Positions 1 through 10,442 of a stretch of DNA of 35,000 nt are shown in pieces. The notes under the pieces are model-generated. The model was not told where the DNA came from, made no database searches, and saw only the letters and a list, made by a program, of their open reading frames with translations. The number at the start of each line of letters is the position of its first letter. The first letter of the stretch is position 1. The stretch is from Mycolicibacterium sp. ND9-15 (lineage in GTDB: Bacteria; Actinomycetota; Actinomycetes; Mycobacteriales; Mycobacteriaceae). The position numbers and the translations under genes are program-made. The DNA lies in the NCBI RefSeq assembly GCF_035918395.1, contig NZ_CP142362.1, forward strand, positions 1 through 35,000, given 5' to 3'.

Positions 1-164
1 CGCTGACGCTGCAGACCACGGCGCCGTCGGCTGCCCCCAACATCGTCGCCCAGGGCGACGGCGCCAGCATCACCTGCCGGATCACCGTCGATGACGAAGT
101 CAAGGACGAGAGAACCTCCACCGGCGTGAGCGCTCAGACCTTCTGCTTCGTGAAATCCGCATGA
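1..164 (+). CDS. MmpS family transport accessory protein, C-terminal part
   Basis: This is the 3' end of a gene that begins outside the window; 53 residues remain, read from base 3. The tail has two cysteines, in ITCRITVD and QTFCFVK, in the arrangement I know from the C-terminal beta-sandwich of MmpS4/MmpS5. MmpS proteins are membrane-anchored periplasmic partners of MmpL exporters. The TGA stop overlaps the ATG of the following mmpL (ATGA), the usual mmpS-mmpL coupling, which is the strongest support for the call. Which MmpS subtype it is cannot be decided from this fragment. Confidence 0.85.
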   Translation, partial: LTLQTTAPSAAPNIVAQGDGASITCRITVDDEVKDERTSTGVSAQTFCFVKSA

Positions 165-3067
165 GCGCACCCGAAAGCGAGGCCCCCACCGAGGCCTTTC
201 CGCCCGTGAGGCACGCCAAGCGGCCCTTCATCCCGCGCACGATCCGCGCGCTGGCGATCCCGATCATCCTGGGCTGGATCGCGATCATCGCCATCGTCAA
301 TGTCACTGTGCCGCAACTGGAAACCGTCGGCCAGATGCGCGCGGTGTCGATGAGCCCGGACTTCGCGCCGTCGATGATCGCGATGAAGCGCGTCGGCCAC
401 GTCTTCCAGGAATACGACTCCGACAGTTCGGCGATGATCGTGATCGAGGGCGAAGAACCCCTCGGTGAGGACACCCGCGCCTTCTACGGCGAAATGGTCG
501 CCGAACTCGAGGCGGACACCAAGCACGTCCAGAGCGTCCAGGATTTCTGGAGCGATCCACTGACCGCCTCCGGCGCGCAGAGCAGCGACGGCAAGGCCGC
601 CTACGTCCAGGTGTATCTGTCCGGAAACCAGGGTGAGGCGCTGGCCAACGAGTCGGTCGAGGCGGTGCAGAACCTTGTTGCCGGCATGCAGCCACCGCCC
701 GGCGTCAAGGTCTATGTGACCGGTCCGGCGGCGCTCGCGGCGGACCAGCACATCGCCGGCGACCGAAGCATGCGGATGATCGAGGCGCTCACGTTCACGG
801 TGATCATCACGATGCTGCTGCTGGTCTACCGGTCGATCATCACGGTGCTGCTGACGCTCGTGATGGTCGTGCTGCAGTTGTCCGCGGCTCGCGGCGTGGT
901 GGCGTTCCTCGGCTACCACGAGATCATCGGGCTCTCGACGTTTGCCACCAACCTCCTCGTGACGCTGGCGATCGCCGCGGGGACCGACTACGCGATCTTC
1001 CTGACCGGCCGCTACCAGGAGGCGCGTGGCGCCGGAGAGGACCGGGAGTCCGCGTACTACACGATGTTCCACGGCACCGCGCACGTGGTGCTGGGGTCGG
1101 GTCTGACCATCGCGGGTGCGCTGTTCTGTCTGAGCTTCACTCGGCTGCCGTACTTCCAGACCATGGGCGTACCGCTGGCCATCGGCATGGTCACCTCGGT
1201 GTTCGCCGCCCTGACGCTCGGGCCCGCGATCATCAGTCTCGCCAGCAGGTTCGGCAAGGTGCTCGAACCCAAACGGGCGATGCGGGTGCGGGGCTGGCGC
1301 AAGATCGGCGCCGTCGTCGTGCGGTGGCCCGGACCGATCCTGGTCGCGACGATCGCATTGTCGCTGGTGGGTCTGCTGGCCCTGCCCGGCTATCGCACCA
1401 ACTACAACGACCGGAACTACCTGCCTGCCGACCTGCCGGCCAACCAGGGGTACGCGGCTGCCGACAGGCACTTCTCGCAGGCTCGGATGAACCCCGAGCT
1501 GCTGATGGTCGAAAGCGATCACGACCTGCGCAATTCCGCGGACTTCCTGGTCATCGACAAGATCGCCAAACGGATCTTCCGCGTGCCCGGAATCTCCCGC
1601 GTGCAGGCGATCACCCGGCCCGACGGTAAGCCGATCGAGCACACGTCGATCCCGTTCCAGATCAGCATGCAGGGCACTACCCAGCAGATGAACCAGAAGT
1701 ATCTGCAGGATCGAATGGCCGACATGTTGGTGCAGGCCGACGAGATGTCCAAGACCATCGCCAACATGCAACGAATGTCGGCGCTCACCGAGGAGATGGC
1801 GGCCACCACGCACAGCATGGTCACGAAGATGAAGGACATGACTGCCGACGTGGCCGAGTTGCGCGACGACATCGCCAACTTCGACGACTTCTTCCGGCCG
1901 ATCCGTAACTACTTCTACTGGGAACCGCACTGCTTCAACATCCCGATCTGCTGGGCGTTCCGGTCGGTCTTCGACACCCTCGACGGCATCAACACGATGA
2001 CTGACGACATCCAGAACCTGCTGCCCGATATGGAGCGGCTGGACCAGCTGATGCCGCAGATGGTCACGCTGATGCCACCCATGATTGAAACGATGAAGAC
2101 GATGCGGACGATGATGTTGACGATGTACTCGTCGCAAAAAGGTCTGCAGGACCAGATGGCTGCCATGCAGGAGAACTCGACTGCCATGGGTGACGCGTTC
2201 GACGCGTCGATGAACGATGACTCCTTCTACCTCCCGCCGGAGGTCTTCGACAACGCAGAGTTCAAGAAGGGCATGGAGAACTTCATCTCGCCGGACGGCA
2301 AGTCGGTGCGGTTCATCATCGCCCACGACGGCGACCCGATGACCCCGGAGGGCATCGCGCGGATCGACTCGATCAAGCAGGCCGCCAAGGAAGCCATCAA
2401 GGGCACGCCGCTGGAAGGCTCCACGATCTACCTCGCGGGTACCGCCGCGGTGTTCAAGGACATGGCCGACGGCAACAGCTACGACCTGATGATCGCGGCG
2501 ATCCTCGCGTTGGCGTTGATCTTCACGATCATGCTCATCCTCACCCGCGCCGTGGTGGCCGCCGCGGTCATCGTCGGGACCGTGGTGATTTCGCTCGGCG
2601 CGTCGTTCGGCTTGTCGATCCTGATCTGGCAGCACATCCTCGGCGTCGAACTGCACTGGATGGTGATGGCGATGGCGATCATCATCCTGTTGGCGGTGGG
2701 CGCGGACTACAACCTGCTACTGGTGTCGCGGCTGAAGGAAGAGCTGCACGCCGGCATCAAGACCGGCATCATCCGGGCGATGGGTGGCAGCGGTTCCGTC
2801 GTCACGTCGGCCGGCCTGGTGTTCGCCTTCACCATGATGTCGATGGCGGTCAGCGAACTCACAGTCATCGGACAAGTCGGAACAACCATCGGACTTGGCC
2901 TGTTGTTCGATACTCTTGTCATCCGGGCGTTCATGACGCCGTCGATCGCGGCGCTCATGGGTAAGTGGTTCTGGTGGCCACAACGGGTGCGAGAACGGCC
3001 GATACCTGCACCGTGGCCGAAATCTAGGGAATTGACACTGTCAGGGGGGGAAGGAGCACAGTCATGA
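161..3067 (+). CDS. MmpL family RND exporter (MmpL4/MmpL5-like), first copy
   Basis: A 968-residue inner-membrane RND transporter, close to the length of MmpL4/MmpL5, which export siderophores and lipids using the proton gradient. One membrane helix lies near residues 28-50. A helix bundle follows a first periplasmic domain (about 200-370), and a second bundle starts near residue 773. The proton-relay Asp-Tyr pairs of the family are present at D276-Y277 (GTDYAIFL) and D849-Y850 (GADYNLLL). Residues about 510-690 are a methionine-rich helical stretch interrupted by [12 protein letters not shown]. This matches the long periplasmic coiled-coil hairpin of the MmpL4/5 group, which MmpL3 lacks. The ATG overlaps the mmpS stop, and the TGA overlaps the start of the next gene, so the three are one operon. 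Substrate not determinable from sequence. Confidence 0.95.
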   Translation: MSAPESEAPTEAFPPVRHAKRPFIPRTIRALAIPIILGWIAIIAIVNVTVPQLETVGQMRAVSMSPDFAPSMIAMKRVGHVFQEYDSDSSAMIVIEGEEPLGEDTRAFYGEMVAELEADTKHVQSVQDFWSDPLTASGAQSSDGKAAYVQVYLSGNQGEALANESVEAVQNLVAGMQPPPGVKVYVTGPAALAADQHIAGDRSMRMIEALTFTVIITMLLLVYRSIITVLLTLVMVVLQLSAARGVVAFLGYHEIIGLSTFATNLLVTLAIAAGTDYAIFLTGRYQEARGAGEDRESAYYTMFHGTAHVVLGSGLTIAGALFCLSFTRLPYFQTMGVPLAIGMVTSVFAALTLGPAIISLASRFGKVLEPKRAMRVRGWRKIGAVVVRWPGPILVATIALSLVGLLALPGYRTNYNDRNYLPADLPANQGYAAADRHFSQARMNPELLMVESDHDLRNSADFLVIDKIAKRIFRVPGISRVQAITRPDGKPIEHTSIPFQISMQGTTQQMNQKYLQDRMADMLVQADEMSKTIANMQRMSALTEEMAATTHSMVTKMKDMTADVAELRDDIANFDDFFRPIRNYFYWEPHCFNIPICWAFRSVFDTLDGINTMTDDIQNLLPDMERLDQLMPQMVTLMPPMIETMKTMRTMMLTMYSSQKGLQDQMAAMQENSTAMGDAFDASMNDDSFYLPPEVFDNAEFKKGMENFISPDGKSVRFIIAHDGDPMTPEGIARIDSIKQAAKEAIKGTPLEGSTIYLAGTAAVFKDMADGNSYDLMIAAILALALIFTIMLILTRAVVAAAVIVGTVVISLGASFGLSILIWQHILGVELHWMVMAMAIIILLAVGADYNLLLVSRLKEELHAGIKTGIIRAMGGSGSVVTSAGLVFAFTMMSMAVSELTVIGQVGTTIGLGLLFDTLVIRAFMTPSIAALMGKWFWWPQRVRERPIPAPWPKSRELTLSGGEGAQS

Positions 3068-3396
3068 AGCGGCTGATAGCCGGGATAGCTGCTGCGGCGG
3101 CGGCACTGGTGTTGGCGGCGCCCGCTCAGGCGGACCCCGACACCGACTTTTCCAACGAGCTGCACACCTATGGGATCTACGGGCAGAAGGACTACAACGC
3201 CTGGATCGGCAAGATCACCTGTAAGCGGCAGCGAAAGGGTCTCGACAAGGATGCCTTCGCGTCGGCGCAGTTCGTGCAGAAACAACTGGCGCGCGGTCAG
3301 AACAGCACCGATCAGTCCTGGAAGTTCCTGGCCGGGGCGTTGCGCTTCTACTGCCCCGACTTGCTGCCCATCCTGGACCAAGCACGCGACCGATAA
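3064..3396 (+). CDS. Secreted DUF732 family protein
   Basis: A 110-residue protein with a Sec signal peptide: MKR, an alanine/leucine-rich core, and a probable cut after AQA at residue 23. The mature part is small and has two cysteines, C53 (GKITCKRQ) and C97 (RFYCPDLL). That spacing and the short helical character are typical of the mycobacterial DUF732 family, whose function is unknown. The ATG overlaps the stop of the upstream mmpL and has a strong ribosome-binding site (GGAAGGAG, 3049-3056). It is therefore co-expressed with the exporter, and a periplasmic role near the pump is an inference from position only. Confidence 0.85.
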   Translation: MKRLIAGIAAAAAALVLAAPAQADPDTDFSNELHTYGIYGQKDYNAWIGKITCKRQRKGLDKDAFASAQFVQKQLARGQNSTDQSWKFLAGALRFYCPDLLPILDQARDR

Positions 3397-3410
3397 CGAG
3401 GAGTCCTGCA

Positions 3411-3851
3411 GTGTTTCGTAAAGCGAGCTTCGCGATGGCCGTCCTCGGCTGCGCGGCGATGATCTTTCCGGGGGTCGCGTCCGCGGACGCCACCGACGAC
3501 TATCCGATCCCGAATCGGATGCTGAGGACCACCTGCACGGTGGACCAGTACATGGCGGCCGTTCGTGACGAGGATCCGTTCTACTACGAGCGGTACATGA
3601 TCGACTACAAGAACCGGCCCCTCGATGTTCAGAAGGGTGCGCGCGACCGGATCTACTGGTTCTTCTCGCTGGACTACCCGGCGCGTCGGCAGTACTCGGA
3701 GAACACGGCGACCAACGTCTACTACGAGCAGATGGCCACCCGCTGGGGTAACTGGGCCAAGCTCTTCTTCAACAACAAGGGCGTCGTCGCGCACGCTACC
3801 GAGGTGTGCATGAACTACCCGCCCAGCCAGCCCGACGTCTGGAACTGGTAG
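3411..3851 (+). CDS. Secreted Rv0455c-like protein (DUF5078 type), probable export accessory factor
   Basis: A 146-residue protein with a signal peptide ending near A25 (GVASA). The mature part carries the blocks YYERYMIDYKN, WFFSLDYPARRQYSE and LFFNNKGVVA, and ends in VWNW. From memory these match M. tuberculosis Rv0455c, a small periplasmic protein reported to be required for siderophore secretion through MmpL4/MmpL5. Two mature cysteines, C42 and C133, could form the disulfide that holds the Rv0455c fold. The GTG start has GAGGAG seven bases upstream. The gene lies 14 bases after the DUF732 gene, in the mmpS-mmpL operon. The family assignment rests on recalled motifs and needs an alignment. 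Function in this organism is inferred. Confidence 0.8.
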   Translation: MFRKASFAMAVLGCAAMIFPGVASADATDDYPIPNRMLRTTCTVDQYMAAVRDEDPFYYERYMIDYKNRPLDVQKGARDRIYWFFSLDYPARRQYSENTATNVYYEQMATRWGNWAKLFFNNKGVVAHATEVCMNYPPSQPDVWNW

Positions 3852-3928
3852 CCGCGCCTCACACCGGCCTCTTCGATACGGTCGTCCGGCGCCTGTGACG
3901 TTTCGGCGTCCGGCAGCGACATACCCGT

Positions 3929-4558
3929 ATGAGCGCTCATGCCAATCGCGTGGCGGGCCTGGTCGCCGCGATTATGCCGGCCGTCCTGATCCAGGTTCCC
4001 AGTGCCGCGGCGGCGCCGTGCCCGGACGTCGAGATCGTCTTCGCCCGCGGCACCACCGAGCCGCCGGGGGTGGGAGGCATCGGACAGGCATTCGTCGACT
4101 CGTTGCGTTCGCGGTTGGGTGACCGTTCGGTGGGCGTGTACGCGGTCGACTATCCGGCCGGTCGGGACTTTGCTGCGAGCACCCGCGCCGGAGCCGAGGA
4201 TACCCGCGCGCACGTGCAGTCTGTGGCAGCCGGCTGTCCCGCCACCCGCATGGTGCTCGGTGGCTACTCCCAAGGTGCCGCCGTGATGGATGTCGCAACC
4301 GCCGCAATGCCGCCGACGGTGGCTCCGAATGTCGCTGCCGTCGCGTTGTTCGGGGGTCCGCGCAGTAGTTTTGCCGACCGGTTGTCGCCGGGACCGCTGC
4401 CCGCGGTGGGAGTGGACTATGTCGCCAAGACCATCGACCTGTGCGTGCCCAACGACCCGATCTGCTTCGAGGGTGGGCGGGACATGGGCGCGCACGGCGC
4501 GTATGTTCAGGCGGGATTGGTTAACCAAGCTGCGGAGTTCGCTGCCGGCCGCATCTGA
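3929..4558 (+). CDS. Secreted cutinase family serine esterase (Culp type)
   Basis: A 209-residue secreted alpha/beta hydrolase with a signal peptide of about 29 residues (cut near SAAAA). The catalytic triad is visible: Ser114 in GGYSQG, Asp176 in CVPNDPIC and His189 in MGAHGAYV. Four cysteines (C31, C103, C172, C179) fit the two disulfides of the family. The FARGTTEPPGVGGIG stretch is the usual N-terminal oxyanion region. Mycobacterial Culp proteins hydrolyse short to medium esters and lipids at the cell surface. The gene lies 77 bases after the Rv0455c-like gene on the same strand and 81 bases before the second mmpL, so it may belong to the export cluster. The ATG at 3929 has only a weak ribosome-binding site. 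Substrate unknown. Confidence 0.93.
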   Translation: MSAHANRVAGLVAAIMPAVLIQVPSAAAAPCPDVEIVFARGTTEPPGVGGIGQAFVDSLRSRLGDRSVGVYAVDYPAGRDFAASTRAGAEDTRAHVQSVAAGCPATRMVLGGYSQGAAVMDVATAAMPPTVAPNVAAVALFGGPRSSFADRLSPGPLPAVGVDYVAKTIDLCVPNDPICFEGGRDMGAHGAYVQAGLVNQAAEFAAGRI

Positions 4559-4639
4559 CTACCGTTCGGAGGGCCTCGTCTGGTAGGCCTAAGGCGGTCC
4601 TGACACCCTAGGGAGGAGCTGCGCCGAGGTGAGGTTCTG

Positions 4640-7507
4640 GTGAGCGCTCCCGCCGTGCAGTCGCCCGAGCAGACCGATCACTTCCGGCGGTCGCCGCTGG
4701 CCAAGTGGATTCGGCGGTTGGCCCTTCCCATCATCGTCGGTTGGATCGCGCTGATCGTGCTGCTCAATGTGAGCGTGCCGCAACTCGAGGTCGTCGGCCA
4801 GATGCGGTCGGTCTCGATGAGCCCCTCGGAAGCGCCGTCGGTGATCGCGATGAAGCGCGTCGGCGAGGTCTTCGAGGAGTTCAAGTCCGACAGCGCAGCG
4901 ATGATCGTCCTCGAGGGCGAGCAGCCGTTGGGTCACGATGCACGGCAGTACTGCGACGAGCTGGTCGACAGGCTCGAAGCCGACGACAAGCACGTCGAGC
5001 ACATTCAAGATTTCTGGGGCGACCCGCTGACCGAGGCGGCGGCCGTGAGCGCCGACGGTAAGGCGGTGTACGTCCAGGCCTATCTGGCCGGCAATATGGG
5101 CGAGGCGATGTCCAACGAATCGGTGGACGCCGTCGAGAAGATCGTCGACGGTCTTCCGCCGCCACCGGGGTTGAAGGTCTTCGTGACGGGCGGCTCGGCC
5201 CTGATAGCCGACCAGCAGATCGCCAGCGATCGCAGCGTCCGCATCGTCGAGTACGTCACGTTCGCCGTCATCATCACGATGCTGCTGCTTGTCTACCGGT
5301 CGATCGCGACCATGCTCATCACGCTGGTGATGGTCTTTTTGGCGCTGACCGCCACTCGTGGTGTGGTGGCGTTTCTCGGCTACCACGAGCTGATCGGCTT
5401 GTCGACGTTCGCGACCAACCTCCTCGTCACGCTCGCGATCGCCGCATCCACCGACTACGCGATCTTCCTGATCGGGCGATATCAAGAGGCGCGCACCATC
5501 GGTGAAGACCGGGTGTCGGCCTTCTACACGATGTTCCATGGCACCGCTCACGTGGTGTTGGGCTCGGGCATGACCATCGCCGGCGCGACCTTCTGCCTCT
5601 CGTTCACCCGCCTGCCCTACTTCCAGTCGCTGGGTGTGCCGCTGGCGGTGGGAATGGCCATCGCGGTGTTGGTGGCGTTGACGCTCGGACCGGCGATCAT
5701 CACTGTCGCGAGCCGGTTCGGGCTGTTGGAACCCAAGCGCGCCATGCGCATCCGCGGCTGGCGGAAGATCGGTGCCGCCATCGTCCGCTGGCCCGGGCCA
5801 GTCTTACTCGGAACGATTGCGTTGTCACTCGTCGGCCTGCTGACGCTGCCCGGTTACCAGCCGAATTACAACGACCGCCTCTATCTGCCCGCCGACCTCC
5901 CCGCCAACCAGGGTTTCGCCGCGGCCGAACGGCACTTCTCCCCCGCCACGATGAACCCCGAGTTGCTGCTCATCGAAAGCGACCACGATCTTCGCAACTC
6001 GGCGGACTTCCTCGTGATCGACAAGATCGCGAAGGCCATCTTCCGGGTGCCGGGCATCTCGCGGGTCCAGGCGATCACGCGTCCCAACGGCAAACCCATT
6101 GAGTTCAGCACGATTCCGGCACAGCTCAGCCTCAGCGGCGTCAACCAGGACCTGAACCGCAAGTACATGCAGGACCGGATGGCCGACATGCTGGTGCAGG
6201 CCGACGAGATGCAGACCAACATCGACACGATGACCAGAATGATGACGCTGATGGGCGAGATGAACGCCACGACGCACAGCATGGTCGAGAAGACCCGGAC
6301 CATGACCGCCGATGTCGCCGATTTGCGGGACCACATCGCCGATCTCGATGACTTCCTGCGCCCGATCCGCAACTACTTCTACTGGGAACCACACTGTTTC
6401 AACATTCCGGTCTGCGCCATGACACGGTCGATCTTCGACACGATCGACGGAACGAACTTGCTGACCGACAGGGTCCAGGATTTGCTCCCGGAGTTGGAGC
6501 GGCTCGATGCGCTGATGCCGCAATTGCTGGCGCTGATGCCCGAGCAGATCGAGTCGATGAAGACGATGCGCCACATGATGTTGACCATGCACTCCAGCCA
6601 GTCGGGGTTGCAGGATCAGCAGGCCGCACTCGGTGAGAACCAATCGGCGATGGGCGATGCCTTCAACGACTCGTGGAATGACGACACGTTCTACCTGCCG
6701 CCGGAGATCTTCGACAACGCAGAGTTCAAACGCGGGATGGAGAACTTCATCTCGCCGAACGGTCACGCGGTGCGGATGATCATCCAACACGAGGGTGACC
6801 CGCTCAGCGCCGACGGCATCGAACGCATCGACGCCATCAAACAGGCCGCCAAGGAAGCGATAAAAGGCACACCGCTGGAAGGGTCGACAATCTACGTCGG
6901 CGGTACCGCTGCGGCGTTCAAGGACATGCAGGAGGGCAACAACTACGACCTGATGATCGCGGGCATCCTCGCGCTGGCGCTGATCTTCACGATCATGCTG
7001 ATCATCACCCGCAGCCTGATCGCGGCCGCGGTCATCGTGGGCACCGTGGTGCTGTCCCTCGGGGCGTCGTTCGGGCTGTCGGTCCTCGTTTGGCAGCACA
7101 TTCTCGGTATCGAACTGCAGTTCATGGTCATGGCCATGGCGGTGATCATCCTGTTGGCCGTCGGCGCCGACTACAACCTGCTGTTGGTCGCCCGGTTGAA
7201 GGAAGAACTACCCGTGGGGATCAACACCGCAATCATCCGCGCCATGGGCGGCAGCGGATCAGTGGTGACGGCGGCGGGCCTGGTCTTCGCGTTCACGATG
7301 ATCTCGATGGTGATCAGTGAACTGACGGTCGTGGCGCAGGTCGGGACGACCATCGGCATGGGGTTGCTGTTCGACACCCTGGTGATCCGCGCGTTCATGA
7401 CACCGTCGATCGCCGCGCTGCTCGGCCGCTGGTTCTGGTGGCCGCAGCGGGTGCGGACCCGGCCTAAGGCCGCGCCATGGCCCGCGCCATCGCAGCCGAC
7501 GCAGTAA
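4640..7507 (+). CDS. MmpL family RND exporter (MmpL4/MmpL5-like), second copy
   Basis: A 955-residue paralogue of the first MmpL. It has the same architecture and long shared blocks, including [12 protein letters not shown] and [14 protein letters not shown]. The proton-relay pairs are D272-Y273 (STDYAIFL) and D844-Y845 (GADYNLLL). The methionine-rich periplasmic helical insertion between the halves is present at the same place. The start is GTG at 4640, behind GAGGTGAGG. No mmpS precedes it directly: its upstream neighbour is the cutinase gene, 81 bases away. Either it shares the upstream MmpS or works without one. The last 44 bases overlap the 3' end of the convergent acyltransferase gene. 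Substrate unknown; a duplicated pump within one cluster is the notable point. Confidence 0.95.
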   Translation: MSAPAVQSPEQTDHFRRSPLAKWIRRLALPIIVGWIALIVLLNVSVPQLEVVGQMRSVSMSPSEAPSVIAMKRVGEVFEEFKSDSAAMIVLEGEQPLGHDARQYCDELVDRLEADDKHVEHIQDFWGDPLTEAAAVSADGKAVYVQAYLAGNMGEAMSNESVDAVEKIVDGLPPPPGLKVFVTGGSALIADQQIASDRSVRIVEYVTFAVIITMLLLVYRSIATMLITLVMVFLALTATRGVVAFLGYHELIGLSTFATNLLVTLAIAASTDYAIFLIGRYQEARTIGEDRVSAFYTMFHGTAHVVLGSGMTIAGATFCLSFTRLPYFQSLGVPLAVGMAIAVLVALTLGPAIITVASRFGLLEPKRAMRIRGWRKIGAAIVRWPGPVLLGTIALSLVGLLTLPGYQPNYNDRLYLPADLPANQGFAAAERHFSPATMNPELLLIESDHDLRNSADFLVIDKIAKAIFRVPGISRVQAITRPNGKPIEFSTIPAQLSLSGVNQDLNRKYMQDRMADMLVQADEMQTNIDTMTRMMTLMGEMNATTHSMVEKTRTMTADVADLRDHIADLDDFLRPIRNYFYWEPHCFNIPVCAMTRSIFDTIDGTNLLTDRVQDLLPELERLDALMPQLLALMPEQIESMKTMRHMMLTMHSSQSGLQDQQAALGENQSAMGDAFNDSWNDDTFYLPPEIFDNAEFKRGMENFISPNGHAVRMIIQHEGDPLSADGIERIDAIKQAAKEAIKGTPLEGSTIYVGGTAAAFKDMQEGNNYDLMIAGILALALIFTIMLIITRSLIAAAVIVGTVVLSLGASFGLSVLVWQHILGIELQFMVMAMAVIILLAVGADYNLLLVARLKEELPVGINTAIIRAMGGSGSVVTAAGLVFAFTMISMVISELTVVAQVGTTIGMGLLFDTLVIRAFMTPSIAALLGRWFWWPQRVRTRPKAAPWPAPSQPTQ

Positions 7508-8753
7508 AGCAGCCCAGCATCGCCGCGCCCAGCGTTCCGGTCATGCCGTTCTTAGCCAGCAGCAGCAGCGCCACCCCCGCCACCACGATCAGCACCCCGG
7601 CGGTGGCCGAGCGCACACCGGTCGCCCCCACGGTCGCGTCCCACCACGGGAGTGGTCGATGCTCGAGCGGTGCGAGCAGGCGGAACATCGCGAACATGAC
7701 GACGGCGAACACGGCCGCCCGAAGCGCCAGCAGAACCCAAAAGTACGGTGCATCAACGTCATACGCATCGAGGCCGACCGCGTGCAAAAGGAACGCGGCG
7801 ATGGCGATCGCCACGATGTGCCAGAGGTACAGCGTCATCGCTCCCCCGTTCCCGGTCGCCACGACATACCAGACCCGCGGCCGCTGGGCCCACCGCTGGA
7901 TCATCCCGGCGCAGGCGACGAAGACAGTTGACATCCAGGTGCAGTGCAGCGCGAGCAGCAGCGTGGGAGGCGACACGTTCGACAACTGTTCGGTGCCGGT
8001 GACGACGAGCGAGATCTCGTAGGGCCCGGCCAGCACCAGCAAGGCCTGCGCGGCGAGCGCGCCGGCAGCCACCACGAGCGCCGTACGCCGCCTGATCAAC
8101 CCGCGTGCATAGCCGACGCCGAACACGACCGGGATCAGCCACACGATGACGAAGTTCGCCAGACCCGCCATCGGTGTGCCGATATAGAGCCGGATCGCGT
8201 CGATGACCGCGGCGGCGGCCAACAGGCCGCCGACGACCAGCGCGACGTCCCGGCCCCTCGCCAGGTGGGTCAAGGCCGGCACGAACGCGAGCACGACGAG
8301 GTACACACCGAGAAACCACAGCAGCGCGACGGATTCGCGGCCGAGGTCCGCCGCTGATTCTGTGCCGAGGGCCAACCGCACCGCGAGGAGGCCGACCGCC
8401 CACGCCGCGAGGTACCAGAAGACCGGTCGGCACAGCCGCTGCGCGCGTGCGACCAGCCATGTGCCCCATGACTTGCCTGCGTGCCAGCCGTATGCGCCCG
8501 CGGCCCCTCCGGCGAGGAAGAACAGGGGCATGACCTGTACGACCCACGTCACCGGGGTGAGCGCGGGGATCGCCCCGAGGATGTTGCCGATCCGGACTCC
8601 GTTGACGTCGATGGTCGCCAGCAGGAGCGCGCAATGGCCGAACATGACCACGACGAGAGCGGTCAGCCGGGCGACGTCGACTGCGCGGTCGCGGGTCGGC
8701 GGGGTCTCGGCGGCGAGTTCATCGGCGCCGGGCAGCGGCTTGGTGAGCGACAT
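7464..8753 (-). CDS. Acyltransferase 3 family integral membrane protein
   Basis: A 429-residue protein with about ten hydrophobic helices. Near the N-terminus it has the acyltransferase-3 signature, with R29 and H40 in [14 protein letters not shown]. This family (OafA/NodX type) moves acyl groups onto sugars or lipids across the membrane. In mycobacteria a member acetylates trehalose mycolates, but I cannot say that this is that gene. I chose the ATG at 8753 (MSLTKPLPG) because the longer reading frame upstream has no hydrophobic or family-like sequence. The ribosome-binding site is weak. It lies 61 bases downstream of the monooxygenase gene on the same strand and may be cotranscribed with it. 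Its 3' end overlaps mmpL tail to tail. Confidence 0.85.
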   Translation of the reverse strand: MSLTKPLPGADELAAETPPTRDRAVDVARLTALVVVMFGHCALLLATIDVNGVRIGNILGAIPALTPVTWVVQVMPLFFLAGGAAGAYGWHAGKSWGTWLVARAQRLCRPVFWYLAAWAVGLLAVRLALGTESAADLGRESVALLWFLGVYLVVLAFVPALTHLARGRDVALVVGGLLAAAAVIDAIRLYIGTPMAGLANFVIVWLIPVVFGVGYARGLIRRRTALVVAAGALAAQALLVLAGPYEISLVVTGTEQLSNVSPPTLLLALHCTWMSTVFVACAGMIQRWAQRPRVWYVVATGNGGAMTLYLWHIVAIAIAAFLLHAVGLDAYDVDAPYFWVLLALRAAVFAVVMFAMFRLLAPLEHRPLPWWDATVGATGVRSATAGVLIVVAGVALLLLAKNGMTGTLGAAMLGCFTASAAMARAMARP

Positions 8754-8814
8754 GGGTTCAGGATGCCCTGTGAAGTGGTCGGTCGGCGTGAGTAGTACTA
8801 CGCGATGCGCGTGG

Positions 8815-10299
8815 TCAGTTCCCCGGCTCGAGCAATGCGCACTGGGCACGTTCGCGGTCGGTGAGGGCCGCCGAGGTGATCGCCCCGAAAGCGGCGACGT
8901 CCCGGGCGAACCGAGTCGGCGCCTCCGGCAGCGCATCGGGACCTTCGAGGCGAAAGCAACTCGGCGCGAGAGGCCCGAAAAGCAGGGCGCGGCGGAACTC
9001 CGGCCAGTTGTCCAGTGCCGGTTCGACGCCTGCGGCCCGGGCGAAGGTCACCGCCGCCAGATTCATTCGCGTCTTCTGCGGCAGGCCTCGACGCGAGCGG
9101 TAGGCCGATATCGTAGCGCGCTGCTCGGCATCGCTCGGTGGCGCAATCACCCCGCCCCAGGTGTAGGCGATCCAGCGGGCCTGCAACTCGAGCGGCACGA
9201 AATATCCGCCGGACTGATCCCACATACCCATGAACGCCAAGCCGGGCAGGTCGGGATGGAAGGTGTGACGATCAGTGTCGAGGTGGCCGGCGTCCATGTC
9301 CATGGTTACGCGGATTCCGTTGTCCAGAAACGGCATCGACAGCTTGAAGCCGGTGCCGAAGAGGATGCCGTCGAACTGTTCGGCAGATCCGTCGGTGAAC
9401 GTCACGGTCGTGCCCGCCACCGACCTCATCCACGGCCGCACCTCGATCCTGCCCTCGCCCACCAGGGGCAGGTAGTACTGGCTGAGCGTGATCCCGGCAG
9501 CCATCAGAGAGGTATCGGGTGCCGGCGCGCCGTACTGCTGCGGGCTTCCTCCTGCTTCGACGACGATCTCCTTGAGCTGGCGGTCGATCTCGGCCACCGG
9601 CAGTGTTTCGTCGGCCAACGCCCCGTACCGGGTGAAGATCCGGTGATCGGACGGAACGCCGCCTGCGAACTTGGGAAGCACATAGCGTTGACGGCGCTGG
9701 GTGACCACGACGCGGGCGGCACCGCGTTGAGCCAATTCGGCGGCGATCTCCAAGGCGCTGACGGCGCAGCCCGCCACGAGGACGCGCTTACCGCGGTAGG
9801 GGGTCGGCTCGCGGTAGTCGAAGGTCGCCATGGCCCCAGCCGGCCCGCTGAAGGTTTCCAACCCATCGACCGCCGGAACGACGGGCGACTGGAACCGTCC
9901 GGTCGCCACGACGACGCGCTCGTACGTCTGCTCTCCGCGTGCGGTGCTCACCAGCCAGCCGCCGTCGTCGCGGCGAATGCTCGTCACGGCCGCGGCGAAC
10001 CGGATTCGTGTTGCCAGGCCGAGCATCTCGGCGTAGCGGTGGAGGTAGCCGAGAATCTCGTCGTTGCCGGGAAAGACCACGCCGCTGCCGGGCTCGAGGT
10101 CACTGAAGGCAGTCAGGATGCGGCTGGTGTTCGTGTGCATGGTCGGCCACACGCCGCTGCGGCCCGGCTCCCCCGTCCACTGGCCGCCGAGGCTCGTGCC
10201 CCGTTCGTAGATCGTCGGCTCGAAGCCTTGAGCGATGAGCCAACGCGCCGCGACGAGCCCGCCGGGCCCAGCCCCGATGACCGCTACGTCACCGGCCAT
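8815..10299 (-). CDS. Flavin-containing monooxygenase-like oxidoreductase
   Basis: A 494-residue protein with an N-terminal FAD-binding Rossmann motif G9-A-G11-PG-G14 and an ERGTSLGGQW turn, as in flavin-containing and Baeyer-Villiger monooxygenases. A second nucleotide-binding site lies near residues 168-185 (GKRVLVAGCAVSALEIA). The usual glycine-rich GxGxSA is altered to GCAVSA, and the FxGxxxH fingerprint before it reads FSGPAGAMAT, without the histidine. NADPH use is therefore uncertain. The C-terminal half has GTGFKLSMPFL, the family's ATGY-like block. Such enzymes oxidise heteroatoms or ketones; the substrate is unknown. The ATG at 10299 has GGGGGAG seven bases upstream, and the long upstream frame extension is not coding. 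Confidence 0.88.
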   Translation of the reverse strand: MAGDVAVIGAGPGGLVAARWLIAQGFEPTIYERGTSLGGQWTGEPGRSGVWPTMHTNTSRILTAFSDLEPGSGVVFPGNDEILGYLHRYAEMLGLATRIRFAAAVTSIRRDDGGWLVSTARGEQTYERVVVATGRFQSPVVPAVDGLETFSGPAGAMATFDYREPTPYRGKRVLVAGCAVSALEIAAELAQRGAARVVVTQRRQRYVLPKFAGGVPSDHRIFTRYGALADETLPVAEIDRQLKEIVVEAGGSPQQYGAPAPDTSLMAAGITLSQYYLPLVGEGRIEVRPWMRSVAGTTVTFTDGSAEQFDGILFGTGFKLSMPFLDNGIRVTMDMDAGHLDTDRHTFHPDLPGLAFMGMWDQSGGYFVPLELQARWIAYTWGGVIAPPSDAEQRATISAYRSRRGLPQKTRMNLAAVTFARAAGVEPALDNWPEFRRALLFGPLAPSCFRLEGPDALPEAPTRFARDVAAFGAITSAALTDRERAQCALLEPGN

Positions 10300-10391
10300 T
10301 GCGTGACTCCCCCGCCGCCGCGATGTGCCGTCAAACTCGGCATGCGGTGAATCTACTGCGCATGTGCGCCCGCCCCGGCAGATCGCGTGCC

Positions 10392-10428
10392 GAATCGGCC
10401 CGCCACCGTGCGGCTGGCGGGCCGATTC
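10392..10428 (-). terminator. Perfect 14-bp stem-loop after the small secreted protein gene
   Basis: Bases 10392-10405 and 10415-10428 are exact inverted repeats (GAATCGGCCCGCCA) around a 9-base loop. The hairpin begins about 15 bases past the stop of the minus-strand gene at 10443. No T-tract follows, as is common for mycobacterial terminator hairpins. Function inferred. Confidence 0.7.
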
Positions 10429-10442
10429 TGAACCTTCGACGC

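Noticed and set aside
134..2656. An 840-codon minus-strand open frame opposite mmpL
   Set aside because: It is the antisense shadow of a GC-rich coding gene: Arg/His/Asp-rich, no ribosome-binding site, no domain.
4581..4610. Possible IdeR iron box before the second mmpL (GTAGGCCTAAGG)
   Set aside because: Only about half of the 19 consensus positions match, so it is not a credible operator.
8203..10350. A 715-codon plus-strand open frame opposite the acyltransferase and monooxygenase genes
   Set aside because: Low-complexity residues without family motifs, lying entirely antisense to two recognisable genes.
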